The notes under the pieces: model-generated
The model's input: only the letters and a program-made list of their open reading frames with translations
Told to the model about the DNA's origin: nothing
The model's database searches: none
From: JANWXR01 sp964608265
GTDB lineage: Bacteria; Chloroflexota; Anaerolineae; Anaerolineales; UBA6663
Direction of reading: 5' to 3'
Assembly (NCBI GenBank): GCA_964608265.1
Contig: CAZSNP010000003.1
Span: 1-64,000, forward strand
DNA length: 64,000 nucleotides
Shown: positions 15,344 through 22,837 of the stretch, piece after piece
Position numbering within the stretch: position 1 is the stretch's first letter
How the letters are laid out: each line of letters starts with the position of its first letter
Program-made: the position numbers and the translations under genes

Positions 15344-15738
15344 AGCACGGAGTTTTTGGTCGCAAACTGGGTCGCTCGACCGCGCAGCGCAACGGCCTGC
15401 GGCGGACGCAGATCCAGCAACTGCTGACCCACGAACGCATCAAGACGACCGAGGCCAAGGCCAAAGCCATTCGCGGCGAGGTCGAGAAGCTGGTGACGAC
15501 GGCCAAGCAGGGCCTCAGGGCCGGGGCGGCTGATACGGCGGCGGGCAAGGCCCGGTTGGTGCACGCGCGCCGCCTCATCAAGGCCGCCGTCAACAACGAT
15601 GCCTTGACCAGGAAGATGTTCGACACCATCGCGCCGCGCTACGAGAAGCGGCCCGGTGGTTACCTGCGGCTGTACAAGATCGGCCCCCGCCCCGGCGACG
15701 CGGCGCAGATGGTGCTGCTGGAGTTTGTGGAAGAGTAA
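15340..15738 (+). CDS. rplQ: 50S ribosomal protein L17
   Basis: 132 aa. MKHGVFGRKLGRSTAQRNGL and TTEAKAKAIRGEVEKLVTTA are the L17 signatures; the C-terminal GDAAQMVLLEFVE matches the usual end. Starts inside the rpoA end (ATGA overlap). L17 lies next to the exit tunnel. Confidence 0.96.
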   Translation: MKHGVFGRKLGRSTAQRNGLRRTQIQQLLTHERIKTTEAKAKAIRGEVEKLVTTAKQGLRAGAADTAAGKARLVHARRLIKAAVNNDALTRKMFDTIAPRYEKRPGGYLRLYKIGPRPGDAAQMVLLEFVEE

Positions 15739-15746
15739 TCACTAAT

Positions 15747-15781
15747 CACCCATAACCTGAATCGAGTAATGGGTTATTGGG
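15747..15781 (+). repeat. Short degenerate palindrome (rplQ-truA)
   Basis: ACCCATAACC and GGGTTATTGGG form an imperfect inverted pair with CCCATAAC-like words. This looks like a decayed member of the AATAACG palindrome family seen at 4379, 5750 and 9051. The truA start follows at once, so there is little room for a Shine-Dalgarno. Confidence 0.45.
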
Positions 15782-15788
15782 CGTTGTG

Positions 15789-16526
15789 GTGAGTCGTTAC
15801 CGAGCCGTCCTCGAATACGACGGCACCGAGTTTCTGGGTTTTCAACGGCAGGCCCGGGGCCGCACCGTTCAGGGTGAAGTGGAAGCCGGCCTGCGCCGGA
15901 TGGGGTGGGCGGGCAAAACGATCTGGGGGGCAGGGCGCACCGATACGGGCGTCCATGCGGCCGGGCAGGTCATCGCGTTCGATCTCGATTGGGCGCACGG
16001 CGAACCGGCGCTCCTGCGAGCGCTCAACGCCAATCTGCCCGTTGATGTGAGTGTGCGGTCAGTAGCCGAAGCCGCGCCGGAGTTCCATCCCCGGTTCGCG
16101 GCCAAAGCGCGGCGCTACCGGTATACGCTTTACGCCGCGCCGGCCCGGTCGGCGCTCAATGCGCGCTACGCCTGGCATGTGTGGCAGCCGCTGGCAGTGC
16201 CCGCGATGCAACGGGCTGCCGATCAGTTGCTCGGCACGCACGACTTTGCCACGTTCGGCACCGATCCGGACGAAGGCGGAAATACGGTGCGCACAGTGAG
16301 CGTCGCACACTGGAGCGGTCGCGGCCCGGAATTGACCTTTGACATCCAGGCCGAGGCGTTTCTGTACCGGATGGTGCGGAGCATCGTCGGGGCGTTGAAG
16401 CAGGTGGGCGCCGGCGAGATGACGCCGGCCGGGTTCGAGCGCGTGCTCCACGCGCGCGACCGCTCGCAGTGCCCGCCGCTCGCCCCGGCGCACGGCCTGT
16501 GTTTGATGGAAGTTGTGTATTCGTAG
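15789..16526 (+). CDS. truA: tRNA pseudouridine(38-40) synthase TruA
   Basis: 245 aa from GTG 15789 (reads SRYRAVLEYDGTEFLGFQRQ after the start). An adjacent in-frame GTG at 15786 and a TTG at 15777 are alternatives. Catalytic Asp52 is in GAGRTDTGVHAAGQV; the second half contains ARRYRYTLYAAP and FLYRMVRSIVGAL. TruA isomerises U38-U40 of the tRNA anticodon arm. truA between rplQ and rplM is a common order. Confidence 0.95.
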   Translation: MSRYRAVLEYDGTEFLGFQRQARGRTVQGEVEAGLRRMGWAGKTIWGAGRTDTGVHAAGQVIAFDLDWAHGEPALLRALNANLPVDVSVRSVAEAAPEFHPRFAAKARRYRYTLYAAPARSALNARYAWHVWQPLAVPAMQRAADQLLGTHDFATFGTDPDEGGNTVRTVSVAHWSGRGPELTFDIQAEAFLYRMVRSIVGALKQVGAGEMTPAGFERVLHARDRSQCPPLAPAHGLCLMEVVYS

Positions 16527-16552
16527 GGCAACCCTTGCGGTTGTCCCAGAGG
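16526..16552 (+). promoter_or_regulatory. Hairpin and Shine-Dalgarno before rplM
   Basis: GGGCAACC (16526-16533) pairs with GGTTGTCC (16539-16546) through eight pairs including one G-U, with a 5-nt loop. AGAGG (16548-16552) follows directly, nine nt from the GTG start. The hairpin could modulate rplM-rpsI translation; it does not resemble a terminator because the T-run (about 16553-16557) is separated from the stem and lies before a gene. Confidence 0.45.
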
Positions 16553-16561
16553 TTTTTCGAC

Positions 16562-16990
16562 GTGCAAAAGACATTTGTAACCAAAGCCAGCGACGTAAAA
16601 CGCGAGTGGGTCGTGGTGGATGCCGACGGCCAGAACCTGGGCCGGCTGGCGACCAGGATCGCCGCTCTGCTGCGCGGCAAACACAAGCCGACCTTCTCCC
16701 CGGCGATGGACGCGGGCGATTTCGTCATCGTCATCAACGCGGAAAAAGTGACGGTGACCGGCGGCAAGATGATCGAGAAGGAATACTACGATTATTCCGG
16801 CTATCCGGGCGGTCTGCGCATCACCCAGCTCAAAGATCAACTGGCCAAGCATCCAGATCGGGTGATCACCCATGCGGTCAAGGGCATGTTGCCGCACACC
16901 AAGCTGGGCCGCGCCATCATCAAGAAGCTCAAAGTGTACGCCGGGCCGGAGCACCCACACCAGGCCCAGACGGGCAAAAAGCAGGCGTAA
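16562..16990 (+). CDS. rplM: 50S ribosomal protein L13
   Basis: 142 aa from GTG 16562 (QKTFVTKASDVKREWVVVDA after the start), the family length. Motifs: GQNLGRLATRIAALLRGKHK, GDFVIVINAEKVTVTGGK, MLPHTKLGRAIIKKLKVYAG. L13 is an early 50S assembly protein. AGAGG is 9 nt upstream. An upstream in-frame ATG at 16469 would overlap truA and add non-family sequence. Confidence 0.94.
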   Translation: MQKTFVTKASDVKREWVVVDADGQNLGRLATRIAALLRGKHKPTFSPAMDAGDFVIVINAEKVTVTGGKMIEKEYYDYSGYPGGLRITQLKDQLAKHPDRVITHAVKGMLPHTKLGRAIIKKLKVYAGPEHPHQAQTGKKQA

Positions 16991-17005
16991 AGAAGGAAAG
17001 ACGAC

Positions 17006-17395
17006 ATGGCACAATACTACGAAGGCGTTGGACGGCGTAAGACCAGCACCGCCCGCGCACGGCTTACCATCGGCGATGGCGCAATCGTGTGCAACGAGCG
17101 CCCCGGCAAGGAATACTTTGGGCGCTTCGGCGATGTGGAGACCATCACCGCGCCGATCAAGGCGGTAGGGATGGCCGGCCGCTTCGCCGTGAGCATCAAG
17201 GTGGAGGGCGGCGGCCCGACCGGGCAGGCCGGCGCGGCCCGCATGGCGATTGCCCGCGCGTTGCTCAAGTTCAACCCCGATTACCGCAAGCCCCTGCGCC
17301 GGGGCGGCTACCTCACGCGCGATGACCGCGAGAAGGAACGCAAGAAGCCCGGCCTCAAGCGCGCCCGCAAGGCCCCGACGTACACCAAACGGTAA
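17006..17395 (+). CDS. rpsI: 30S ribosomal protein S9
   Basis: 129 aa. S9 reaches the P-site tRNA with its C-terminal tail. MAQYYEGVGRRKTSTARARL, EGGGPTGQAGAARMAIARAL, and the end KPGLKRARKAPTYTKR, whose terminal Lys-Arg is the tRNA-contacting pair, are typical. Last gene of the superoperon; an intrinsic terminator follows. Confidence 0.97.
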   Translation: MAQYYEGVGRRKTSTARARLTIGDGAIVCNERPGKEYFGRFGDVETITAPIKAVGMAGRFAVSIKVEGGGPTGQAGAARMAIARALLKFNPDYRKPLRRGGYLTRDDREKERKKPGLKRARKAPTYTKR

Positions 17396-17428
17396 CACAC
17401 GGGCCGGCTGCTTGTCCTGCAACGCACA

Positions 17429-17464
17429 AGGGATTAGGGATTACAATCGCCCTAATCCCTTTTT
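17429..17464 (+). terminator. Intrinsic terminator of the ribosomal superoperon
   Basis: AGGGATTAGGG (17429-17439) and CCCTAATCCCT (17450-17460) form a perfect 11-bp stem with a 10-nt loop, followed by TTTTT. The loop contains TACAAT (17442-17447), a possible -10 for the mazG gene starting at 17477, but no convincing -35 is placed 16-18 nt before it. Confidence 0.9.
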
Positions 17465-17476
17465 GATTTGTCTGCG

Positions 17477-18937
17477 ATGAGTGACTCAATGCCCAGCATC
17501 ACCATCATCGGCCTTGGCCCCGGCGACCCGGGGCAACTGACGCGCGAGGCGTGGCAGGCGCTGGCGGGCGCGAGCGAAGTCTGGCTGCGCACCGCGCGTC
17601 ACCCCACCGTCGCCGGTTTGCCGGCCTCCGTCACACTCCACAACTTCGACGACATCTACGCAAGCACCGAACGCTTCGAGCAGGTGTACGAGCGCATCGC
17701 CGAGCGCGTGCTCGACCTGGGCGCGCGTGACGGGGGCGTGGTGTACGCCGTGCCCGGCCACCCGAACGTGGCCGAGGCCTCGGTCGCGCACATCCGCGCG
17801 CTCGCGACGCAGCGCGGGCTGCCGGTGCGGCTGATCGCCGGGCTGTCGTTCATCGAGCCGGCGCTCGCAGCGCTGGGGGTGGATGCGCTGCCGCAATTGC
17901 AAATCGCTGACGCGCTCGAACTGGCCGCCCGCCATCATCCGCCCTTCCACCCGGATGCGCCCGCGCTGGTCGCCCAGCTCTACTCGCAACAACTCGCCAG
18001 CGACGTGAAGCTCACGCTCATGAATCAATATCCCGACGAGCACCCGGTGAAGCTCGTGCATGCGGCCGGCACTGCGGAGGAACTTGTCGAAGCGTTGCCG
18101 CTGTACGAAGTAGACCGCAGCCCGCACATCGCCCACCTCACCGCGCTGTTCGTGCCGCCGCTCGCGCGCCAATCGGCCTTCGAATCATTTCAAGACATCA
18201 TCGCCCACCTGCGCGCGCCGGAGGGCTGCCCGTGGGATCGCAAGCAGACGCATCAATCGCTGCGCCAGTATCTGCTCGAAGAGACGTATGAGGTGCTGCA
18301 CACCCTCGACGCCGACGACGCCGACGCGCTGCGCGAGGAACTCGGCGACCTGTTGCTGCAAATCGTCCTGCATGCACAGATCGCAACCGAGGCGGGCGAG
18401 TTCACGATGGCCGACCTCCTGGCCGGCATCAACGAGAAAATGATCCGTCGCCACCCGCATGTGTTTGGGGAGGTGACGGTGAGCGGCGCGGCGGAGGTGG
18501 TGCACAACTGGGAGCAGATCAAAGCGGAAGAAAAGAAAGATAAACCACAGAATGGCAGTCTGCTCGGCGAGACGCCGAAGGATTTGCCTGCGCTGATGCA
18601 GGCCGCGACGTTTCAAAAACGGGCGGCCCGGGTCGGCTTCGACTGGCCCGATGTGTCGGGGGTGAAGGCCAAGATCGCCGAGGAAATCGAAGAAATCGAA
18701 TCAGCCGAGGGCGATGACATCCGGCGCGAAGTTGGCGATTTGCTCTTCGCGGTGGTGAACTGGGCGCGCTGGTTGCAGGTGGAGCCGGAGACCGCGCTGC
18801 GCGAGGCCAATGCCCGCTTCGCCGTGCGCTTCGCGAAAGTCGAAGCGGCTGCCCAGGCACAGGGCCGCCCGATGACGGCGATGACGATTGACGAGCTGGA
18901 TGTGTTGTGGCAGCAGGCCAAAGCTGACAGCAGATAG
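17477..18937 (+). CDS. mazG: YabN-type fusion: tetrapyrrole-methylase-like domain + MazG NTP pyrophosphohydrolase
   Basis: 486 aa, start ATG 17477. The N-terminal half (about 1-225) has the SAM-methylase fold motifs ITIIGLGPGDPGQLTREAW and GVVYAVPGHPNVAEASV. The C-terminal half carries two MazG modules: LRAPEGCPWDRKQTHQSLRQ with EETYEVLHTLD and EELGDLLLQIVLHA, then EEIEEIESAEGDDIRREVGD. MazG hydrolyses NTPs to NMP + PPi and is thought to clear non-canonical nucleotides. The two-domain order is the same as B. subtilis YabN. An ATG at 17489 is an alternative start. Confidence 0.92.
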   Translation: MSDSMPSITIIGLGPGDPGQLTREAWQALAGASEVWLRTARHPTVAGLPASVTLHNFDDIYASTERFEQVYERIAERVLDLGARDGGVVYAVPGHPNVAEASVAHIRALATQRGLPVRLIAGLSFIEPALAALGVDALPQLQIADALELAARHHPPFHPDAPALVAQLYSQQLASDVKLTLMNQYPDEHPVKLVHAAGTAEELVEALPLYEVDRSPHIAHLTALFVPPLARQSAFESFQDIIAHLRAPEGCPWDRKQTHQSLRQYLLEETYEVLHTLDADDADALREELGDLLLQIVLHAQIATEAGEFTMADLLAGINEKMIRRHPHVFGEVTVSGAAEVVHNWEQIKAEEKKDKPQNGSLLGETPKDLPALMQAATFQKRAARVGFDWPDVSGVKAKIAEEIEEIESAEGDDIRREVGDLLFAVVNWARWLQVEPETALREANARFAVRFAKVEAAAQAQGRPMTAMTIDELDVLWQQAKADSR

Positions 18938-18938
18938 G

Positions 18939-19014
18939 AAGCGGACAAGCGGATGGTGTCTGATCATTCGCCGCTCTCCGAATATCCGTTGTCGGACGCC
19001 CGCTGGAATCCGCT
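18939..19014 (+). repeat. AGCGGA/TCCGCT palindrome, with embedded -10
   Basis: The left part iterates AAGCGGA (18939) and AAGCGGAT; the right part iterates ATCCGTTGTC and ATCCGCT (ending 19014). This is another arm-repeat palindrome, built on the word GCGGAT. A TATACT (19014-19019) begins at its last base and may be the -10 for the amidohydrolase; the best -35 (TTGTCG, 18989-18994) is spaced 19 nt. Confidence 0.5.
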
Positions 19015-19063
19015 ATACTCCGCCTACTCATCCACAGTGACAACAGAACGAGGAGCCGACGCC

Positions 19064-20653
19064 GTGCCGCAACCCGCCGACTTCATCATCACTCATGCTC
19101 GTGTGCTCACGCAGAACGCGGCCCAGCCGCGCGCCGAGGCGGTGGCGGTGCGCGGCAATCGAATTGTGTGGGTGGGCGAGGCGGCGGATAGCGGCGGCTG
19201 GCGCGGCCCCGGCACCCGCGTGGTGGATGGGCAACACTCTACCCTCATCCCCGGTTTCATCGATTCACACTTTCATCTTCTGTGGGGCTGCCGCTGGTTG
19301 AGCGGCGCGCAACTCTACGAGGCGACCACCACCGAGCAAGCCGGGGCACTCGTGCGCGAATACGCCGCCGCGCACCCGGCCGAGCCGTGGGTGCTCGGTC
19401 GCGGCCTGCGCTACGACGTCCTCACCACCCGCCAGCAACTCGACGCCATCGCCGCCGACCGCCCGATGTATCTCGGCGCGTACGACGGGCACACCGGCTG
19501 GGCGAACACAAAAGCCTTGGCGATGGCCGGCATCCTGCATAGCGGCGAGTGGCCCGCGCCGAACAGCGTCATCGTTCGGGACGCGCACGGCGTGGCGACG
19601 GGCGAGCTGCGCGAGGCGGCGCAGGAAGCGGTGCGGCAGCTCATCCCCGAACTCGACTCGGCGCGCGAACGCGAGTTGCTCAAACTCGGCCTGGCCGGGA
19701 TGGCGCGCGCCGGCATCACCAGCGTGCACAACATGAACGGCGACATGAGCGAGTTGTCGCTGTACGCGGCGATGGAGGACACCGGCGAGTTGACGCTGCG
19801 CGTGTACGTGCCCTATCACGTGAAACCTGAAACCACGGTCGAGATGCTGGCCGAGGCGGATGAGATGGCGTGGGTGAAAGGTGACCTTGCCCGAGGCGGT
19901 GCGGCCAAGTTCTTCATGGATGGCGTGCTCGAGTCGTATACGGCGCTGATGATCGAGCCGTACGCCGACCTGCCCGACTCGCGCGGGGATTCGCTCTACA
20001 GCCTCGAGCACTTCACCCGCCTGGCCGCCGAGTGCGACCGGCGCGGCTTGCAGATCTTCGTGCACTGTTGCGGCGATGGCGCGGTGCGCCGCACGCTCGA
20101 CGGCTACGAAGCGGTTCAAAAATTGAACGGCAAACGCGACAGCCGCCACCGCATCGAACACATCGAGGTCATTCACCCCGACGATTTGCCGCGCTTCCGG
20201 CAACTCGGCGTGCTTGGCTCGGTGCAGCCTTTGCACGCGCCGCCGCATGTGAACGACAGCGACGTGTGGCCTGCGCGCGCCGGCCACGACCGTTGGCCGC
20301 TCAGCTTCGCGTGGCGAACGCTGCGCAATGCCGGCGTGCCGCTGGCCTTTGGCAGCGATTGGCCCGTCGTCACCTACGATGTGATGCTCGGCCTCCACGC
20401 CGCCCTCAACCGCGCGCCCTGGGCGCCCGGCCAGCCCGAGCACAAACAAACACTCGACGAGACTCTGGCCAGTTACACCCGCGACGCCGCCTACGCCGAG
20501 TTTATGGAGAACGAAAAAGGCCAACTTAAACCCGGCAGGCTGGCCGACCTCGTCCTGCTCTCCGGCGACCTCGAAAACACCCCGCCGGAATCTGTGACGG
20601 ATGTGAAGCCGGTGCTGACGATGGTGGATGGGAGAGTGGTGTTTGAAGGATAG
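19064..20653 (+). CDS. YtcJ-like amidohydrolase
   Basis: 529 aa from GTG 19064, chosen because AGGAG (19051-19055) is 8 nt upstream and homologous sequence begins right there (PQPADFIITHARVLTQNAAQ). Metal-dependent hydrolase of the amidohydrolase superfamily: metal-binding GFIDSHFHLLWG near residue 66, catalytic-region HCCGDGAVRRTLDGYE and HRIEHIEVIHPDDLPRF, and the closing PVVTYDVMLGLHAAL and GRLADLVLLSGDLE. Substrate unknown; relatives act on N-substituted formamides and other amides. It lies upstream of a peptide transporter on the same strand. Confidence 0.85.
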   Translation: MPQPADFIITHARVLTQNAAQPRAEAVAVRGNRIVWVGEAADSGGWRGPGTRVVDGQHSTLIPGFIDSHFHLLWGCRWLSGAQLYEATTTEQAGALVREYAAAHPAEPWVLGRGLRYDVLTTRQQLDAIAADRPMYLGAYDGHTGWANTKALAMAGILHSGEWPAPNSVIVRDAHGVATGELREAAQEAVRQLIPELDSARERELLKLGLAGMARAGITSVHNMNGDMSELSLYAAMEDTGELTLRVYVPYHVKPETTVEMLAEADEMAWVKGDLARGGAAKFFMDGVLESYTALMIEPYADLPDSRGDSLYSLEHFTRLAAECDRRGLQIFVHCCGDGAVRRTLDGYEAVQKLNGKRDSRHRIEHIEVIHPDDLPRFRQLGVLGSVQPLHAPPHVNDSDVWPARAGHDRWPLSFAWRTLRNAGVPLAFGSDWPVVTYDVMLGLHAALNRAPWAPGQPEHKQTLDETLASYTRDAAYAEFMENEKGQLKPGRLADLVLLSGDLENTPPESVTDVKPVLTMVDGRVVFEG

Positions 20654-20671
20654 CGAATGCAATATGCACGG

Positions 20672-20701
20672 CGGGATACGCAATCCGGATTGCGTATCCC
20701 G
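20672..20701 (+). repeat. Perfect 30-bp palindrome CGGGATACGCAATCC
   Basis: CGGGATACGCAATCC (20672-20686) is followed immediately by its exact reverse complement (20687-20701). With no loop and no T-run it is a cruciform-type palindrome rather than a classic terminator, although the transcript would still form a strong hairpin (tetraloop AUCCGGAU region). It separates the amidohydrolase from dppB and uses the words GATACG/GCAAT. Confidence 0.8.
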
Positions 20702-20716
20702 TAGTCCGTGACACAT

Positions 20717-21694
20717 ATGCTTACTTACACCGCCCGCCGTACCCTCCAGGCTCTCCCCATCCTGCTGCTGCTCAGCGTGGCGCTGTTCGCCCTCATCCGC
20801 CTCACGCCGGGCGGGCCGCTGGCGCAGGCCGAGCGCAACCCCAACGTCACGCCGGAACAACTCGCCGCGTTACGCGCCCGCCTCGGCCTCGACCAACCCC
20901 TGCCGGTGCAATACGTGCGCTGGATCGGCGCGGTGGTGCTCGAGGGCGACCTCGGCCAGTCCATCAAATTCAAACGCCCGGTGGCCGAGATGATCGTCGA
21001 GCGCATCCCGGCCACGCTGCTGCTGGTCGGCACGGCCTTCGCCGTCACGCTCCTCGTCGCCATCCCCATCGGCGTGTTCTCGGCGGCGCGGCCGTACTCG
21101 CTGCTCGACCACGCCATCACCACCCTCACCTTCGTCGGGCAGAGCGTGCCGGTGTATTGGCTCGGCCTGTTGCTCATCGTCATCTTCTATCTCACGCTGC
21201 AAAACCCGCTTACGGGCGACCCGCTTTTCCCCTCGGGTGGGATGGGCAGCATCACCGGCGATGGCGGCACCCTGGATCTGTTGTGGCACATGACGTTGCC
21301 CGTCGTCGCGTTGAGCGCGGGCTGGGCAGCGTGGTATTCGCGCTTCCTGCGCGCCAGCATGCGCGACGTCCTCAACGAAGACTACATCCGCACCGCGCGC
21401 GCCAAGGGGCTGGTGGCCGGCGCCGTCCTCTATCGCCACGCGCTGCGCAACGCGCTGCTGCCGCTGGTGACGATGATGGCCCTCGACCTGCCGAGCGTCT
21501 TCAGCGGCGCGCTCTTCATCGAGACGATTTTCTCGTGGCCGGGCATGGGGCGATTGTTTTGGGATGCGGCCCGCGGCCGCGACTATCCCGTGCTGCTGGC
21601 GGTGGTGATGGTGAACGCGGTGCTCATCATCCTCTGTAACCTCCTCGCCGACGTGCTCTACGGCCTGCTCGACCCGAGGGTGAGGTATGAGTAG
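20717..21694 (+). CDS. dppB: Dipeptide/oligopeptide ABC transporter permease (DppB/OppB type)
   Basis: 325 aa from ATG 20717 (an in-frame GTG at 20708 is possible). Six membrane segments; N-terminal TM motif RRTLQALPILLLLSVALFAL; the linker PEQLAALRARLGLDQPLPVQ; and the permease EAA loop near YIRTARAKGLVAGAVLYRHA, where the ATPase docks. Forms the membrane channel with the next permease. No ATPase gene is near. Confidence 0.92.
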   Translation: MLTYTARRTLQALPILLLLSVALFALIRLTPGGPLAQAERNPNVTPEQLAALRARLGLDQPLPVQYVRWIGAVVLEGDLGQSIKFKRPVAEMIVERIPATLLLVGTAFAVTLLVAIPIGVFSAARPYSLLDHAITTLTFVGQSVPVYWLGLLLIVIFYLTLQNPLTGDPLFPSGGMGSITGDGGTLDLLWHMTLPVVALSAGWAAWYSRFLRASMRDVLNEDYIRTARAKGLVAGAVLYRHALRNALLPLVTMMALDLPSVFSGALFIETIFSWPGMGRLFWDAARGRDYPVLLAVVMVNAVLIILCNLLADVLYGLLDPRVRYE

Positions 21695-21698
21695 TGGC

Positions 21699-21779
21699 AG
21701 CGGATTCTTGATCGGATGTAGCGGATATATCGCTGACCATCCGTTGTTCAATCCGCTGATCCGGTCTCCCAATCCGTTG
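21699..21779 (+). repeat. GCGGAT/ATCCGC palindromic spacer (dppB-dppC)
   Basis: AGCGGATTCTTGATCGGAT and AGCGGATAT on the left are mirrored by ATCCGTTGTTCAATCCGCTG and AATCCGTTG on the right. It fills nearly the whole 87-nt gap and stops 2 nt before the dppC ATG, so dppC lacks an obvious Shine-Dalgarno. Same word as the spacer at 18939-19014. Confidence 0.6.
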
Positions 21780-21781
21780 AC

Positions 21782-22714
21782 ATGACTGCGCTGGATCAAT
21801 CCTTGCCTCTCGCCCTGGAGCCCCTGACGACGACGCGCCCGCCCGAGTCGCTCGGCGCGCTGGTGTGGCGACGTTTCCTCCGCCACCGGCTCGCGGTCGT
21901 GTCCGTCATCGCGCTGGCGGTGATGGTGTCGAGCGCCGCGCTGGCGCCCCTCAGCCCGTACACGCCCACTCAGCAGAACCCGGCCAGCGCCTTTCAGCCG
22001 CCCTCGGCCACGCACTGGTTCGGCACCGACGAGTTGGGCCGCGATGTCTTCACCCGCATCCTGTACGGCGGGCAGGTCTCGCTGGCGGTCGGCATTTTCT
22101 CGACGTTGCTCGCCATCGCACTCGGCGTAGTCGTGGGCGCGCTGGCCGGCTACTACGGCGGCTGGCTCGACAATGCGTTGATGCGGATGACCGACACGTT
22201 TTTGACTCTGCCGGCGAGCTTTGTGTTGATTCTGCTCACGGCCTTGCTGCGCGAGACGGCCTTCGCCGAACTCCGCAACAGCGTTGCCATCGTCGTCGTC
22301 GTCATCGGCGCGCTGGCGTGGATGTGGCCGGCGCGGCTGGTGCGCGGACTCTTCCTCACGCTGCGCGAACGCGACTTCGTTTCGGCTTCGCGCGCGCTGG
22401 GGGCCGGCGATGCGCGCGTCATCCTGCTGCACATCCTGCCCAACTGCCTGGGGCCACTGCTCGTCAACGCCACCCTCGAAATGGCCTTCGCCATCATCAC
22501 CGAGTCCGGTTTGAGCTACCTCGGCTTCGGCGTGCAGCCCCCGACGCCGAGCTGGGGCAACATCCTGGCCAGCGCCCAGATCCACGTCTTCAAAGCGCCG
22601 TGGCTCGCCATCTTCCCCGGCGTCGCCATCTTCATCACCGTCATGTCCATCAACTATCTCGGCGATGGGCTGCGCGACGCCTTTGACCCGTATGTGGTGA
22701 GGAGCAGCTCGTGA
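21782..22714 (+). CDS. dppC: Dipeptide/oligopeptide ABC transporter permease (DppC/OppC type)
   Basis: 310 aa. Six TM segments; DppC signature THWFGTDELGRDVFTRILYG near residue 77 and the EAA-loop region RERDFVSASRALGAGDARVI; the conserved end SYLGFGVQPPTPSWGNILAS and NYLGDGLRDAFDPY. Pairs with the preceding permease. The ATG follows a palindrome directly, so translation may depend on upstream coupling or SD-less initiation. Confidence 0.92.
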   Translation: MTALDQSLPLALEPLTTTRPPESLGALVWRRFLRHRLAVVSVIALAVMVSSAALAPLSPYTPTQQNPASAFQPPSATHWFGTDELGRDVFTRILYGGQVSLAVGIFSTLLAIALGVVVGALAGYYGGWLDNALMRMTDTFLTLPASFVLILLTALLRETAFAELRNSVAIVVVVIGALAWMWPARLVRGLFLTLRERDFVSASRALGAGDARVILLHILPNCLGPLLVNATLEMAFAIITESGLSYLGFGVQPPTPSWGNILASAQIHVFKAPWLAIFPGVAIFITVMSINYLGDGLRDAFDPYVVRSSS

Positions 22715-22715
22715 T

Positions 22716-22816
22716 ACGTAAATCGCGATGCGTGAAGCCTGGTCAGGGCCGGCTTCGGGCGATGGCCCAGGCTCTCGAATAACCAGCTATCACGTTTCAC
22801 GCCTCACGTGTCACGC
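22716..22816 (+). repeat. CACG/CGTG palindromic spacer (dppC-binding protein)
   Basis: Left: GATACGTAAATCGCGATGCGTGAAGCCTGG-like words (shown as GATACGT, GATGCGTGAA, AGCCTGG). Right: CCAGGCT, TATCACGT, TTCACGCCTCACGTGTCACGC in separate pieces. GCGTGAA/TTCACGC and AGCCTGG/CCAGGCT are exact inverse pairs. Fourth palindrome type by word, same arm-repeat design. Confidence 0.55.
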
Positions 22817-22837
22817 ACTTTTGAGAGGAGCAATACT

